The position numbers were made by a program, and so were the translations under genes. 64,000 nucleotides of DNA from Rhizobium jaguaris. Its GTDB lineage: Bacteria; Pseudomonadota; Alphaproteobacteria; Rhizobiales; Rhizobiaceae. The notes under the pieces are model-generated. The model did no database searches, was not told the origin of the DNA, and saw only the letters and a program-made list of their open reading frames with translations. Positions within the stretch are counted from its first letter, which is position 1, and each line of letters opens with the position of its first letter. The stretch is from NCBI RefSeq assembly GCF_003627755.1, contig NZ_CP032694.1, forward strand, positions 1 through 64,000, given 5' to 3'. Below, one piece after another: positions 10,959-19,077 of this stretch.

Positions 10959-11558
10959 TTACTTGGCGATGAAAGTGCCATTGAAGGCGAGCTCGGAAAG
11001 CGGTTTGCGCTGGCTCGGCACTTCGCGCTCCCGGAGCTTTTCGGGAAGCTGGTTCTTGTCACCGATCTTGCCGATCGCAACGGCGGCCTCGACACGGAAG
11101 CCGTCCGGAATGCCGAGAACCTCATAGGCCTTGTCGACATGGAAACCGGTCATGCCATGCGCCTCGTAGCCGGCTAGATGCGCCTGGACGGCAAGGAAGC
11201 CCCAGGCCGTGCCGGCGTCGAAGGAATGGCTATAGTTCGGCTTCTGCTCCGCCGAACCGAGTTCGCCGTTATGGGTACGCGAGACGACAAAAAGGATGGC
11301 GGCGGCGGACTTGACCCAGCCCTGGTTGAATTCCACCAACACGCTCAAGAACTTGTCCCAATTTTCCGAGCCACGCAGAGCGTAGACGAAGCGCCAGGGC
11401 TGCAGGTTGGAGGAAGACGGCGCCCAATGGGCAGCTTCCAGTATGGTCAGCAGGTCGGCCTCCGGCATAGATTCGTTGGAATAGGCACGCGGCGACCAAC
11501 GGTCGAGGAAGAGCTTGTCGATCGGATATTGCGACTCGCGGGAATTGCTGGACGTCAT
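10959..11558 (-). CDS. Nitroreductase family protein (FMN-dependent)
   Basis: 199-aa member of the nitroreductase/FMN-reductase superfamily. N-terminal DRWSPRAYS and WAPSSSNLQPWRF are the typical FMN-phosphate contacts, and the C-terminal VAIGKIGDK segment precedes the final helix. Such enzymes reduce nitro compounds, quinones or enones with NAD(P)H; the natural substrate cannot be assigned. The frame is open to 11633, but ATG 11558 has GGAAAG about 6 nt upstream on the minus strand and gives the family start (MTSSNSRESQYPIDKL). The gene converges on gyrB and follows the DUF2218 gene on the same strand. Confidence 0.87.
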   Translation of the reverse strand: MTSSNSRESQYPIDKLFLDRWSPRAYSNESMPEADLLTILEAAHWAPSSSNLQPWRFVYALRGSENWDKFLSVLVEFNQGWVKSAAAILFVVSRTHNGELGSAEQKPNYSHSFDAGTAWGFLAVQAHLAGYEAHGMTGFHVDKAYEVLGIPDGFRVEAAVAIGKIGDKNQLPEKLREREVPSQRKPLSELAFNGTFIAK

Positions 11559-11639
11559 AGGGTTCTTTCCATCTGTGGGAGCAGTCACGGACCGTTGGGA
11601 GCAGGCTAGGCGACTGGCATTGGAGGATACCAAGCGAAC

Positions 11640-11939
11640 CTATACCCTGCTCGCATCCGCAGTCCAGACTACGTCGAGCTCTTCGCGGAAGGCGAACCGC
11701 TTGAGGTGATCGGTCACCACATTCTGCATGCGCTCCAGGTCCTGCGGATTTTTGACGTGCAGGGTCATCAGCAAGGCCGAGGCGTCGGCTGCGAACTCGA
11801 CGGAAGCTTCCGGGCTGAACGGCACCTTCCCGTCGGTTTCGTTGAATTCGACGGTGAATCTGTGGCTCCAGTGCTTGCAGAGCTGCTGCAGATAGCGGCT
11901 GGCATGGTCGGTTTTCACGGAAGAAACGGACGTAGGCAT
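11640..11939 (-). CDS. DUF2218 domain-containing protein
   Basis: 99-aa protein of unknown function matching the DUF2218 family by overall pattern: VKTDHASRYLQQLCKHWSHRF at the N-terminus and FAFREELDVVW at the C-terminus. No membrane segment or signal peptide is visible. The frame extends to 12188, but the upstream part has no family features. ATG 11939 matches the usual protein start and length (about 95-100 aa). It precedes the nitroreductase gene on the same strand by 81 nt. In other bacteria DUF2218 genes often sit near iron-siderophore or redox genes, but nothing here supports that role. Confidence 0.82.
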   Translation of the reverse strand: MPTSVSSVKTDHASRYLQQLCKHWSHRFTVEFNETDGKVPFSPEASVEFAADASALLMTLHVKNPQDLERMQNVVTDHLKRFAFREELDVVWTADASRV

Positions 11940-12093
11940 GTGGCGCTCCGATAACTGGAATCTTCGATACAAGTTTATAGTCGCATCCGGCTTTGCCCGG
12001 TAGACAGTCTGTTTCAACATTGCGTTATTTCGGTGAAACCCTATTTCGCTATGATGCAGGCTGAAAGAAGGCGCGGATAATGGAGATAGAGCC

Positions 12094-13047
12094 TTGCTGG
12101 TGAACGGAAAGTGGATGGAAGACTGGCAGCCGGTCCAGGCCAAGGATGAGAAGGGCGGCTTCGTTCGCCAGACGTCGAGCTTCCGCAATTGGGTGACGCC
12201 GGATGGCCGGCCAGGCCCGACGGGCGAGGGTGATTTTGCTGCAGAAGCCGGCCGTTATCATCTTTATGTCGCCCTCACTTGCCCCTGGGCATCGCGCACT
12301 CTGATCGGCCGCAAGCTGAAGGGCTTGGAGGATGTCATTTCCGTATCGGTGGTCGAGCCGGCCCTGACCAAGCAGGGCTGGCGGTTCGGCACCTATCCCG
12401 GTGCGACCGACGATTCGATCAATGGCGTCACCCATATGCACGAGATCTATACCAAGGCCGAGCCGCATTTCTCCGGCCGCGCCACCGTGCCGGTGCTTTG
12501 GGACAAGTCGAAGGGCACGATCGTCAACAACGAATCCGCTGATATCCTTCGCATGCTGAACGATGGTTTCGGCACTCTCGCCCGCCATCCGATCGATCTT
12601 TATCCGGCAGGCAAGCGCGAAGAGATCGATGCTTTCAACGCCCGCATCTATCCGGCCCTGAACAATGGCGTCTACCGCACCGGTTTTGCGACGACACAAA
12701 TCGCCTATGAGGAAGCCTTTAACGAGGTATTTAATTGCCTCGATTGGGTAGAGACGGAGCTGGAAGGCAAGGACTTTCTTTTTGCCGATCACCCGACCGA
12801 AAGCGATATCAGACTGTTCGTCACGCTCGTCCGCTTCGATCTTGCCTATCACGGGCTGTTCAAATGCAATCTCCGCCGCCTGTCGGACTATGCCAATCTC
12901 CAGTCCTTCTGCCGCCGCATGCTTGATTGGCCAGGGGTTGCGGAGACAGTCAACTTCGATCACATCAAGCGCGGTTACTATTCGATAGCGACGCTCAATC
13001 CGACCGGTATCGTACCGCTTGGCCCGGCGCTGGAGGAGCTTTTCTGA
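12094..13047 (+). CDS. Glutathione S-transferase, glutathionyl-hydroquinone reductase type (YqjG/ECM4-like)
   Basis: 317-aa omega-like GST of the Xi class. The N-terminal thioredoxin-fold half carries LTCPWASRTLIGRK, in which the CPWA motif holds the catalytic Cys that reduces glutathionyl-hydroquinones. The conserved PVLWD and NNESADILRML follow in the GSH site. The helical C-terminal domain has the family residues ALNNGVYRTGFA and ESDIRLFVTLVRFD. The start is TTG at 12094, with GGAG at 12082-12085; the nearby ATG at 12080 is out of frame. It diverges from the DUF2218/nitroreductase pair. The likely role is reduction of glutathionylated quinones. Confidence 0.88.
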   Translation: MLVNGKWMEDWQPVQAKDEKGGFVRQTSSFRNWVTPDGRPGPTGEGDFAAEAGRYHLYVALTCPWASRTLIGRKLKGLEDVISVSVVEPALTKQGWRFGTYPGATDDSINGVTHMHEIYTKAEPHFSGRATVPVLWDKSKGTIVNNESADILRMLNDGFGTLARHPIDLYPAGKREEIDAFNARIYPALNNGVYRTGFATTQIAYEEAFNEVFNCLDWVETELEGKDFLFADHPTESDIRLFVTLVRFDLAYHGLFKCNLRRLSDYANLQSFCRRMLDWPGVAETVNFDHIKRGYYSIATLNPTGIVPLGPALEELF

Positions 13048-13112
13048 TACTCGACCGTCTCTGAAAACCCGTCTAAGGTCCGCTTCGCTTTGGCGAAATA
13101 AGGAGGATGGTC

Positions 13113-14531
13113 ATGGATTGGGAGGAGTTTCGGCGCTGGTCGGAAAAGGCGGCGGATTGGGGCGCGGACTATCGTGCATCGCTCCGCGACCGGCCGGTGC
13201 GGGCACAGATGGCGCCCGGAGAGATCGCTGCGCATATTGCCGATTCACCACCCGAGTCCGGCGAAGCGATGGAGGATATCTTCAAGGATTTCGAGGATAT
13301 CCTTGTTCCCGGTATGACGCATTGGCAGCATCCGCGCTTCTTCGCTTATTTCCCTGCCAATGCCGCCCCGGTTTCGGTCATCGCCGAATATCTCGTCAGC
13401 GCGATCGCAGCCCAATGCATGCTCTGGCAGACCTCGCCCTCCGCCACGGAGTTGGAAACCAAGGTGGTAGACTGGCTGCGCCAAGCCCTTGGCCTCCCCG
13501 GCAGTTTCACTGGCGTGATTCAGGATTCCGCTTCGACGGCGACGCTGGCAGCCGTTCTGGTCATGCGCGAACGAGCGCTCGATTGGCAGGGCAACAGTCA
13601 AGGCCTTGCCGCAAACAAGGCGGTGCGGATCTATTCCACCGATCAGGTCCACACCTCGATCGATCGCGCCATCTGGATATCCGGCGTCGGCGCCGAGAAC
13701 CTGGTCCGCATCCCCTCGCACGGCCCGAACAGCGCCATGGATACCGAGGCGCTTGCGGCCGCGATCGAGCGTGATCGCGCCGCGGGCCTGCTGCCGGCGG
13801 GTGTGATTGCCTGTGTCGGCGGAACCAGCACAGGCGCTTGCGATGATATCGCCGCAGTTGTTGACGTCGCGCACGCTCACGGGCTTTATGTGCATGTCGA
13901 CGCCGCCTGGGCCGGTTCGGCGATGATCTGCCCGGAATTCCGGGCGTTGTGGCAAGGCGTCGAACAGGCCGATTCCGTCGTCTTCAATCCGCATAAATGG
14001 CTAGGTGCCCAGTTCGATTGCTCGGTCCAGTTCATCCGCGAACCGGAATCCCTGGTGCGCACGCTGGCAATCCATCCGGAATATCTGCGTACTCACGGCC
14101 ACGACGGCATTATCAACTATTCCGAATGGTCGGTGCCTCTCGGCCGCCGCTTCCGCGCGCTGAAACTCTGGTTCCTGCTGCGCTATCACGGGCTTGAAGG
14201 CTTGCGCACGATGATCCGCAATCATGTCGCCTGGTCGCAAACACTGGCTCAACGTTTGGCAGCCGAGCCTGATTTCGAGATCGTCACCCAGCCGTTCCTG
14301 TCACTTTTCTCCTTCAATCACCGGGCTTCCGCCGGCATTGATCAGGAAAGTCACACTCAGCGCCTGATTGCCGCCATCAACGATGATGGGCGCATCTACC
14401 TGACGCAGACGCGGGTGGGCGGCCGATTGGTCATTCGCTTTCAGGCGGGACAGTTCGAGACGACGGCGGAAGATGTCGATATGGCTTTCGCCACCATCAT
14501 TGAAATCGCGCGATCTTTGCCGTCCGTCTAG
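13113..14531 (+). CDS. PLP-dependent group II decarboxylase (aromatic L-amino acid decarboxylase-like)
   Basis: 472-aa fold-type I PLP enzyme of the group II decarboxylase family. The PLP-binding Lys lies in NPHKWLGAQFDCS at about residue 296, preceded by VHVDAAWAGSAM, whose Asp contacts the pyridine nitrogen. Family segments HPRFFAYFPANA and QDSASTATLAA are also present. This matches tyrosine/tryptophan/DOPA decarboxylase relatives; the substrate is not assigned. AGGAGG (13101-13106) abuts ATG 13107, so the in-frame ATG 13113, correctly spaced by 6 nt, is preferred. It follows the GST gene by 65 nt and could be co-transcribed. Confidence 0.88.
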   Translation: MDWEEFRRWSEKAADWGADYRASLRDRPVRAQMAPGEIAAHIADSPPESGEAMEDIFKDFEDILVPGMTHWQHPRFFAYFPANAAPVSVIAEYLVSAIAAQCMLWQTSPSATELETKVVDWLRQALGLPGSFTGVIQDSASTATLAAVLVMRERALDWQGNSQGLAANKAVRIYSTDQVHTSIDRAIWISGVGAENLVRIPSHGPNSAMDTEALAAAIERDRAAGLLPAGVIACVGGTSTGACDDIAAVVDVAHAHGLYVHVDAAWAGSAMICPEFRALWQGVEQADSVVFNPHKWLGAQFDCSVQFIREPESLVRTLAIHPEYLRTHGHDGIINYSEWSVPLGRRFRALKLWFLLRYHGLEGLRTMIRNHVAWSQTLAQRLAAEPDFEIVTQPFLSLFSFNHRASAGIDQESHTQRLIAAINDDGRIYLTQTRVGGRLVIRFQAGQFETTAEDVDMAFATIIEIARSLPSV

Positions 14532-14628
14532 GAAAAGCTGTTGTTCCAACGCAGGCAAACAAGCCGTGCTATGCTTCGAAATCGATGGGTGACACTGGTG
14601 AATAATTCGTTCATATATGGTGTGACTG

Positions 14629-14672
14629 GGCATGATCTAAAAAGCGCGGCGCTTTTGGAGCAGGATCATGCC
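14629..14672. repeat. Nested palindromic intergenic repeat upstream of the FAH-family gene
   Basis: Outer arms GGCATGATC (14629-14637) and GATCATGCC (14664-14672) enclose an inner 17-bp palindrome (AAAAGCGC, G, GCGCTTTT at 14640-14656). The form resembles the short mosaic palindromes scattered in rhizobial intergenic DNA, including the GAGCATGATG element at 44058. Function unknown. Confidence 0.6.
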
Positions 14673-14714
14673 GATCGAACAGACAGTTTTTGAAGATCCA
14701 GGGAAGGAAGACCT

Positions 14715-15557
14715 ATGAAATTGTTGCGTATTGGCGATGCCGGCAAGGAAAAGCCGGCGCTTCTGGATAGCGACGGCAAGATCCGCGATCTCTCCGCTCA
14801 TGTCGCCGATATCGGCGGCGAGGCGATTTCGCCCGCCGGTTTGGCGAAGATCGCCGCGCTTGACCCGAAGAGCCTGCCGGAACTGGCCGAAGGTCGTATC
14901 GGCGCTTGCGTCGCCGGCACCGGCAAGTTCATCTGCATCGGCCTGAATTTCTCCGACCACGCCGCCGAGACGGGCGCCACCGTCCCGCCGGAACCGATCA
15001 TTTTCATGAAGGCCACCTCGGCCATCGTCGGCCCGAACGATAACGTGCTGATCCCGCGCGGCTCGGAAAAGACCGACTGGGAAGTCGAGCTTGGCGTGGT
15101 TATCGGCAAGACGGCAAAATATGTCAGCGAAGCGGACGCTTTGGATTATGTCGCAGGCTACTGTGTCTCGCATGACGTGTCCGAACGCGCCTTTCAGACT
15201 GAGCGCTCCGGACAGTGGACCAAGGGCAAGTCCTGCGACACGTTCGGCCCGATCGGCCCCTGGCTCGTCACCAAGGACGAGGTCGTCGATCCGCAGAAGC
15301 TCGGCATGTGGCTGAAGGTCAACGGCAAGATGATGCAGAACGGCTCCACCAAGACCATGGTCTACGGTGTCGCCTACCTCGTCTCCTATCTCAGCCAGTT
15401 CATGTCGCTGCATCCGGGTGACGTCATCTCCACCGGTACGCCTCCCGGCGTCGGCATGGGCATGAAGCCGCCACAGTATCTGAAGCCCGGCGACGTCGTC
15501 GAACTCGGCATGGAAGGTCTGGGCACGCAGCGCCAAACCTTCCTCGCTGACGCTTGA
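14715..15557 (+). CDS. Fumarylacetoacetate hydrolase (FAH) family protein
   Basis: 280-aa FAH-superfamily enzyme. The N-terminal domain covers about residues 1-65. The catalytic domain begins at CIGLNFSDHAAE and contains FMKATSAIVGPNDN, the metal ligands in DWEVELGVVIGK (E-x-E), and GDVISTGTPPGVGMG near the C-terminus. Members hydrolyse C-C bonds in fumarylacetoacetate, or act as ureidoglycolate lyase, acylpyruvase or 2-hydroxyhepta-2,4-diene-dioate isomerase. This subfamily is often named ureidoglycolate lyase, but no purine-degradation neighbours are present, so the substrate is left open. GGAAGG precedes the ATG. A hairpin terminator follows at 15603-15632. Confidence 0.87.
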   Translation: MKLLRIGDAGKEKPALLDSDGKIRDLSAHVADIGGEAISPAGLAKIAALDPKSLPELAEGRIGACVAGTGKFICIGLNFSDHAAETGATVPPEPIIFMKATSAIVGPNDNVLIPRGSEKTDWEVELGVVIGKTAKYVSEADALDYVAGYCVSHDVSERAFQTERSGQWTKGKSCDTFGPIGPWLVTKDEVVDPQKLGMWLKVNGKMMQNGSTKTMVYGVAYLVSYLSQFMSLHPGDVISTGTPPGVGMGMKPPQYLKPGDVVELGMEGLGTQRQTFLADA

Positions 15558-15602
15558 TGAACGTGCACGGTCAGGAACTTTAACGTTTTGAGACCATTCT
15601 TG

Positions 15603-15633
15603 ATGCCGGAGAAGCGATTCTCCGGCATTTTCA
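15603..15633 (+). terminator. Rho-independent terminator after the FAH-family gene
   Basis: An 11-bp perfect stem, ATGCCGGAGAA (15603-15613) with TTCTCCGGCAT (15618-15628), closes a GCGA tetraloop and is followed by TTTT. Confidence 0.85.
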
Positions 15634-15765
15634 CACGGTAGAACTGCGCAGGGTTATGTTGCTCCGCAACAAAAGCTGCTAGTCTCGATAGTAAGAGCTT
15701 AAAGGATGAGGTCACGCGTTTGGGGAGCGCTCTTCGTCTGATCACCTCGAAAGGTAGTGCTTCTT

Positions 15766-17040
15766 ATGTTTTATCAGCTCTATGAACTTAATCATGCCGC
15801 CCTCGCACCCTTCCGCGCCGCTGCCGACATGATGCGCCTGGCCTATGCCAATCCTTTCAATCCCCTGTCCCATACGATGCTTGGCCGCACGATGACGGCA
15901 AGTCTCGAAGTTTTCGAGCGCACCACCCGGCGCTACGGCAAACCGGCATTCGGGCTGCATGAAACCTCGATAGACGGCAAGTCGGTTTCAGTTCATGAAA
16001 AGATTGTCTGGAAGAAGCCTTTCTGCAATCTGATCCAATTCGAGCGCAGCCTGCCGGCCGGCCATGGCAGCGATCCGCGTATCCTGATCGTTGCGCCGAT
16101 GTCGGGCCATTATGCGACGCTGCTGCGCGGCACAGTGGACGCTCTCCTGCCCAGCGCCGACATCTATATCACCGACTGGATCGATGCCCGCATGGTGCCG
16201 ATGACGGAAGGCACCTTCGATCTGGAGGATTACATCGATTACGTCATCGAGATGCTGCACCATCTCGGGCCAGACACCCATGTCATTGCCGTCTGTCAGC
16301 CCTCCGTGCCGGTTCTGGCCGCAGCGGCGGTGATGGAAGCGGCCGGCGATCCGCTATCACCCTCGTCGATGACGCTAATGGGTGGCCCGATCGATACGCG
16401 CATCAATCCGACAGCGGTGAACCAGCTCGCCAAGGACAAGCCGCTGGAATGGTTCGCCGACAATGTCATCATGAGCGTGCCTTGGCCGCAGCCTGGCTTC
16501 ATGCGCCCGGTCTATCCCGGCTTCCTGCAGCTCTCCGGCTTCATGTCGATGAACCTCGATCGGCACATGATCGCGCACAAGGACTTCTTCATGCACCTCG
16601 TCAAGAACGACGGCGAGCCGGAGAAGCACCGCGATTTCTATGACGAATATCTGGCGGTCATGGATCTGACGGCGGAATTCTATCTGCAGACCGTCGATCA
16701 GGTGTTCATGAAGCACGCGCTGCCGAAGGGCGAGCTGACGCATCGTGGTCAGCGTGTCGATCCCACAGGGATCCGCAATGTCGCGCTGCTGACAGTCGAA
16801 GGCGAAAACGACGATATTTCCGGCGTCGGTCAGACAAAGGCGGCACAGACCATCTGCACCAACATTCCCGATGATATGCGGATGCATTATCTGCAGCCCG
16901 ATGTCGGCCACTATGGCGTCTTCAACGGCTCGCGCTTCCGCCGCGAGATCGCGCCGCGCATCGTCGCTTTTACCCGCGAACATGCCCGAACCGGCAGGTC
17001 GGTCGTCAAGCTTGTGATCAAAGGCGGCAAATCCGCCTGA
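15766..17040 (+). CDS. phaZ: Intracellular polyhydroxybutyrate depolymerase PhaZ
   Basis: 424-aa alpha/beta-hydrolase that mobilises stored poly-3-hydroxybutyrate in the cytoplasm. The nucleophile elbow reads VCQPSVP: a Cys replaces the Ser of the lipase box, as in Ralstonia-type intracellular depolymerases, where this Cys is catalytic. The likely acid lies in the segment VEGENDDISGVGQT, and the His in DVGHYGVFNG near residue 395. No signal peptide is present, as expected for the intracellular type. ATG 15766 starts MFYQLYELN; a GTG at 15757 is in frame but too close to the AAGG motif (15751-15754). The gene order phaZ, DUF2852, metallopeptidase, trp is conserved in Sinorhizobium apart from the insert described at 18561-21629. 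Confidence 0.93.
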   Translation: MFYQLYELNHAALAPFRAAADMMRLAYANPFNPLSHTMLGRTMTASLEVFERTTRRYGKPAFGLHETSIDGKSVSVHEKIVWKKPFCNLIQFERSLPAGHGSDPRILIVAPMSGHYATLLRGTVDALLPSADIYITDWIDARMVPMTEGTFDLEDYIDYVIEMLHHLGPDTHVIAVCQPSVPVLAAAAVMEAAGDPLSPSSMTLMGGPIDTRINPTAVNQLAKDKPLEWFADNVIMSVPWPQPGFMRPVYPGFLQLSGFMSMNLDRHMIAHKDFFMHLVKNDGEPEKHRDFYDEYLAVMDLTAEFYLQTVDQVFMKHALPKGELTHRGQRVDPTGIRNVALLTVEGENDDISGVGQTKAAQTICTNIPDDMRMHYLQPDVGHYGVFNGSRFRREIAPRIVAFTREHARTGRSVVKLVIKGGKSA

Positions 17041-17198
17041 AATTGCAAAGAATTAGCTTTTGTTGAATTATTGGGCCGGATTCAAGGACTTGTCCGATTC
17101 CCCCCCAAAATGGCATTGAAGGCTCACGAAGAGGTTACCATCTCGATTCCAGCGGTTCGGCATGTGGCCGGGCCGCCTTACTGCGAGGATACCTCACG

Positions 17199-17639
17199 AT
17201 GAACCACCAGTCAGCATTGCTTCGCCCGGACTGGACTCCGGCTACCATTGCCCTGATGATACTTGGCTTCGTGGTCTTCTGGCCTCTGGGTCTCGCCATG
17301 CTTGCCTATATTCTCTTCGGCGAACGCCTGAGAGATTTCAAACGGGATGTGAACCAGAGGGCCGACGGCATGTTTGCCGGCTGCGGCCGCCACCGCGGCC
17401 GTTATCGCCAGCATTTCTCCACCGGCAATGTCGCCTTTGACGACTGGCGCCGGGCGGAGCTGGAGCGCCTCGAAGAGGAGCGCCGCAAACTTGATGAAAT
17501 GCGCGCCGAGTTCGACACTTATGTCCGCGAACTCCGTCGTGCCAAGGATCAGGAAGAGTTCGACCGTTTCATGCGCGACCGTAACAACGTCAAGCGCAAC
17601 GATGACAACGGCCCGACTTCCGAATTCCAGACGCCGTAA
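17199..17639 (+). CDS. DUF2852 domain-containing membrane protein
   Basis: 146-aa protein of unknown function matching DUF2852. One or two tightly spaced hydrophobic segments cover about residues 16-43 (ATIALMILGFVVFWPLGLAM, then AYILF). A long charged helical region (about residues 85-140, rich in Glu, Arg and Lys) is likely a coiled coil. Anchoring in the inner membrane with a cytosolic coiled coil is inferred. It stands alone between phaZ and the YgjP-like metallopeptidase gene and has its own hairpin terminator. No pathway can be assigned. Confidence 0.85.
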   Translation: MNHQSALLRPDWTPATIALMILGFVVFWPLGLAMLAYILFGERLRDFKRDVNQRADGMFAGCGRHRGRYRQHFSTGNVAFDDWRRAELERLEEERRKLDEMRAEFDTYVRELRRAKDQEEFDRFMRDRNNVKRNDDNGPTSEFQTP

Positions 17640-17659
17640 TAGCAACCCGCTTCCCATTC

Positions 17660-17688
17660 AAACCGGCATCCGGCGATGCCGGTTTTTC
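17660..17688 (+). terminator. Rho-independent terminator after the DUF2852 gene
   Basis: A 10-bp stem, AAACCGGCAT (17660-17669) with ATGCCGGTTT (17676-17685), has a 6-nt loop and a T-rich tail. Confidence 0.87.
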
Positions 17689-17728
17689 TTTGCCAGAAAC
17701 CCGCACGAATCATATAAAACTGCTCTTC

Positions 17729-18490
17729 ATGTTTCCGCTTTCGCCCAGATCTCGCCGACTTGCTCCCAAGCCGCCCGCGCCGGAAACGCGCACATTGGAC
17801 GTGGCAGGCCGGCTGATGCCCCTGACGATCCGGCAGCATGAGCGGGCCACACGGATCACGCTCAGGATCGAGCCCGGCGGCCGGGCGCTGAAGATGACCA
17901 TTCCGCGTGGCTTGGCGGCCCGCGAGGTCAATGCCTTCCTCGACCGGCATCAGGGCTGGCTGCTGACGAAGCTTGCGAAATTCTCCACCGGAGGCAGCCT
18001 TCAGAGCGGCAGCGAAATCCTTTTGCGCGGCGTCCGCCACCGGATCGAGCACACGGGCAGCCTGCGGGGCCTCACCGAGGCGGTCACCGTTGACGGTCTG
18101 CCGGTGCTGCGGGTCAGCGGCCTGCCGGAACATGCCGGCCGGCGTATCGCGACTTTCCTCAAGAAGGAAGCGCGCGCCGATCTGGAAAAGCTGGTGGCGG
18201 TGCATGCAAAGGGGATCCGGGCCACGGTGTCCTCCATCAGCATGAAGGATACCCGCAGCCGCTGGGGTTCCTGTTCTTCCGAGGGAAACCTGAGTTTTTC
18301 CTGGCGCATCGTCATGGCGCCGCCACTAGTGATCGACTATCTCGCCGCCCACGAGGTCGCCCACTTACGCGAAATGAACCACGGCCCCCGCTTCTGGGCG
18401 CTCTGCCGCAAACTCTGCCCCGACATGGACGAGGCCAAGGCCTGGCTGAAGCGCCACGGCAGCCAGTTGCACGCGATCGACTTCGATTGA
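17729..18490 (+). CDS. YgjP-like zinc metallopeptidase domain protein (M48/DUF45 family)
   Basis: 253-aa protein of the YgjP/DUF45 family. The zinc-binding HExxH motif is HEVAHLREMNHGPRFW near residue 213, with the third ligand expected in the downstream His (NHGP). Upstream, DTRSRWGSCSSEGNLSFSWR is the family's conserved block, read here across residues about 170-190. Members are predicted metal-dependent hydrolases; substrates are mostly unknown. ATG 17729 is chosen because the frame upstream runs back through the preceding terminator. No signal peptide is present. In Sinorhizobium-type order, trpF follows soon after; here the HxlR-SDR-transporter insert intervenes. Confidence 0.87.
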   Translation: MFPLSPRSRRLAPKPPAPETRTLDVAGRLMPLTIRQHERATRITLRIEPGGRALKMTIPRGLAAREVNAFLDRHQGWLLTKLAKFSTGGSLQSGSEILLRGVRHRIEHTGSLRGLTEAVTVDGLPVLRVSGLPEHAGRRIATFLKKEARADLEKLVAVHAKGIRATVSSISMKDTRSRWGSCSSEGNLSFSWRIVMAPPLVIDYLAAHEVAHLREMNHGPRFWALCRKLCPDMDEAKAWLKRHGSQLHAIDFD

Positions 18491-18560
18491 GCAGACCGCT
18501 TGAACTGATGGAAGGCGCCTGAGCTTCCTCACTCGGCGGCGTTGTCTCTCGCGCTGAGGT

Positions 18561-18992
18561 TCATTCAGGCAAATCAACGCGGATGGGACGTGTTCCGATC
18601 GGGGCACCGGTCTCACGGTCAATGGTGACGGCATCGATTTCGGTGCCGGTCTCAGCGTCAAAGAAGCGTGTCACATCGCCGCCAGCACGATGCTTCCGCC
18701 CCCATGCCCCAATCGCAAACAGCACCGGCAGGAAGTCTTGGCCCGGGGCCGTCAGCACGTACTCATCGCGCGGAGGTCGTTCCGAGTAACGTCGCTTCTC
18801 CAGTAGACCATGTTCCGTAAGCGCGGATAGGCGAGCGGTCAGCATCGTCGGCGCGATACCCAGACTCTTGCGGAATTCATCGAAGCGAGTGAGCCCCGCA
18901 TGGGCATCCCGCATGATCAGCATGGTCCACGCATCACCCACCAATGCAAGGCTGCGGGCAATCAGACATGGTTGGCTTGAGAGATTCTTCAT
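18561..18992 (-). CDS. HxlR-family winged-helix transcriptional regulator
   Basis: 143-aa regulator with the HxlR layout: N-terminal Cys in the first ten residues (SQPCLIARSL), WTMLIMRDAHAG, FDEFRKSLGIAPTMLTARL (recognition region) and LEKRRYSERPPRDEYVLT (wing). HxlR proteins often sense electrophiles or aldehydes through the N-terminal Cys and control adjacent detoxification genes. Here it diverges from a short-chain dehydrogenase with an 85-bp intergenic stretch that contains repeated half-sites, so control of the SDR and itself is likely. The frame remains open to 19418, but ATG 18992 gives the family length. Part of a probable accessory insert. Confidence 0.88.
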   Translation of the reverse strand: MKNLSSQPCLIARSLALVGDAWTMLIMRDAHAGLTRFDEFRKSLGIAPTMLTARLSALTEHGLLEKRRYSERPPRDEYVLTAPGQDFLPVLFAIGAWGRKHRAGGDVTRFFDAETGTEIDAVTIDRETGAPIGTRPIRVDLPE

Positions 18993-19004
18993 GTCGATAT
19001 CTTT

Positions 19005-19037
19005 TTGATAGTGACTTACTACTAAATTGATAGTAAC
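19005..19037. promoter_or_regulatory. Candidate HxlR operator in the divergent regulator-SDR promoter region
   Basis: Direct repeats TTGATAGTGAC (19005-19015) and TTGATAGTAAC (19027-19037) are 22 bp apart, about two helical turns. An overlapping inverted repeat TTACTA (19016-19021) and TAGTAA (19031-19036) is also present. TTACTA/TAGTAA-type half-sites fit a dimeric winged-helix regulator. Binding by the adjacent HxlR protein is inferred. Confidence 0.55.
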
Positions 19038-19077
19038 AGAGCGTTCATCAATGTTCCACGATAAAAGGCAGAGCTTG

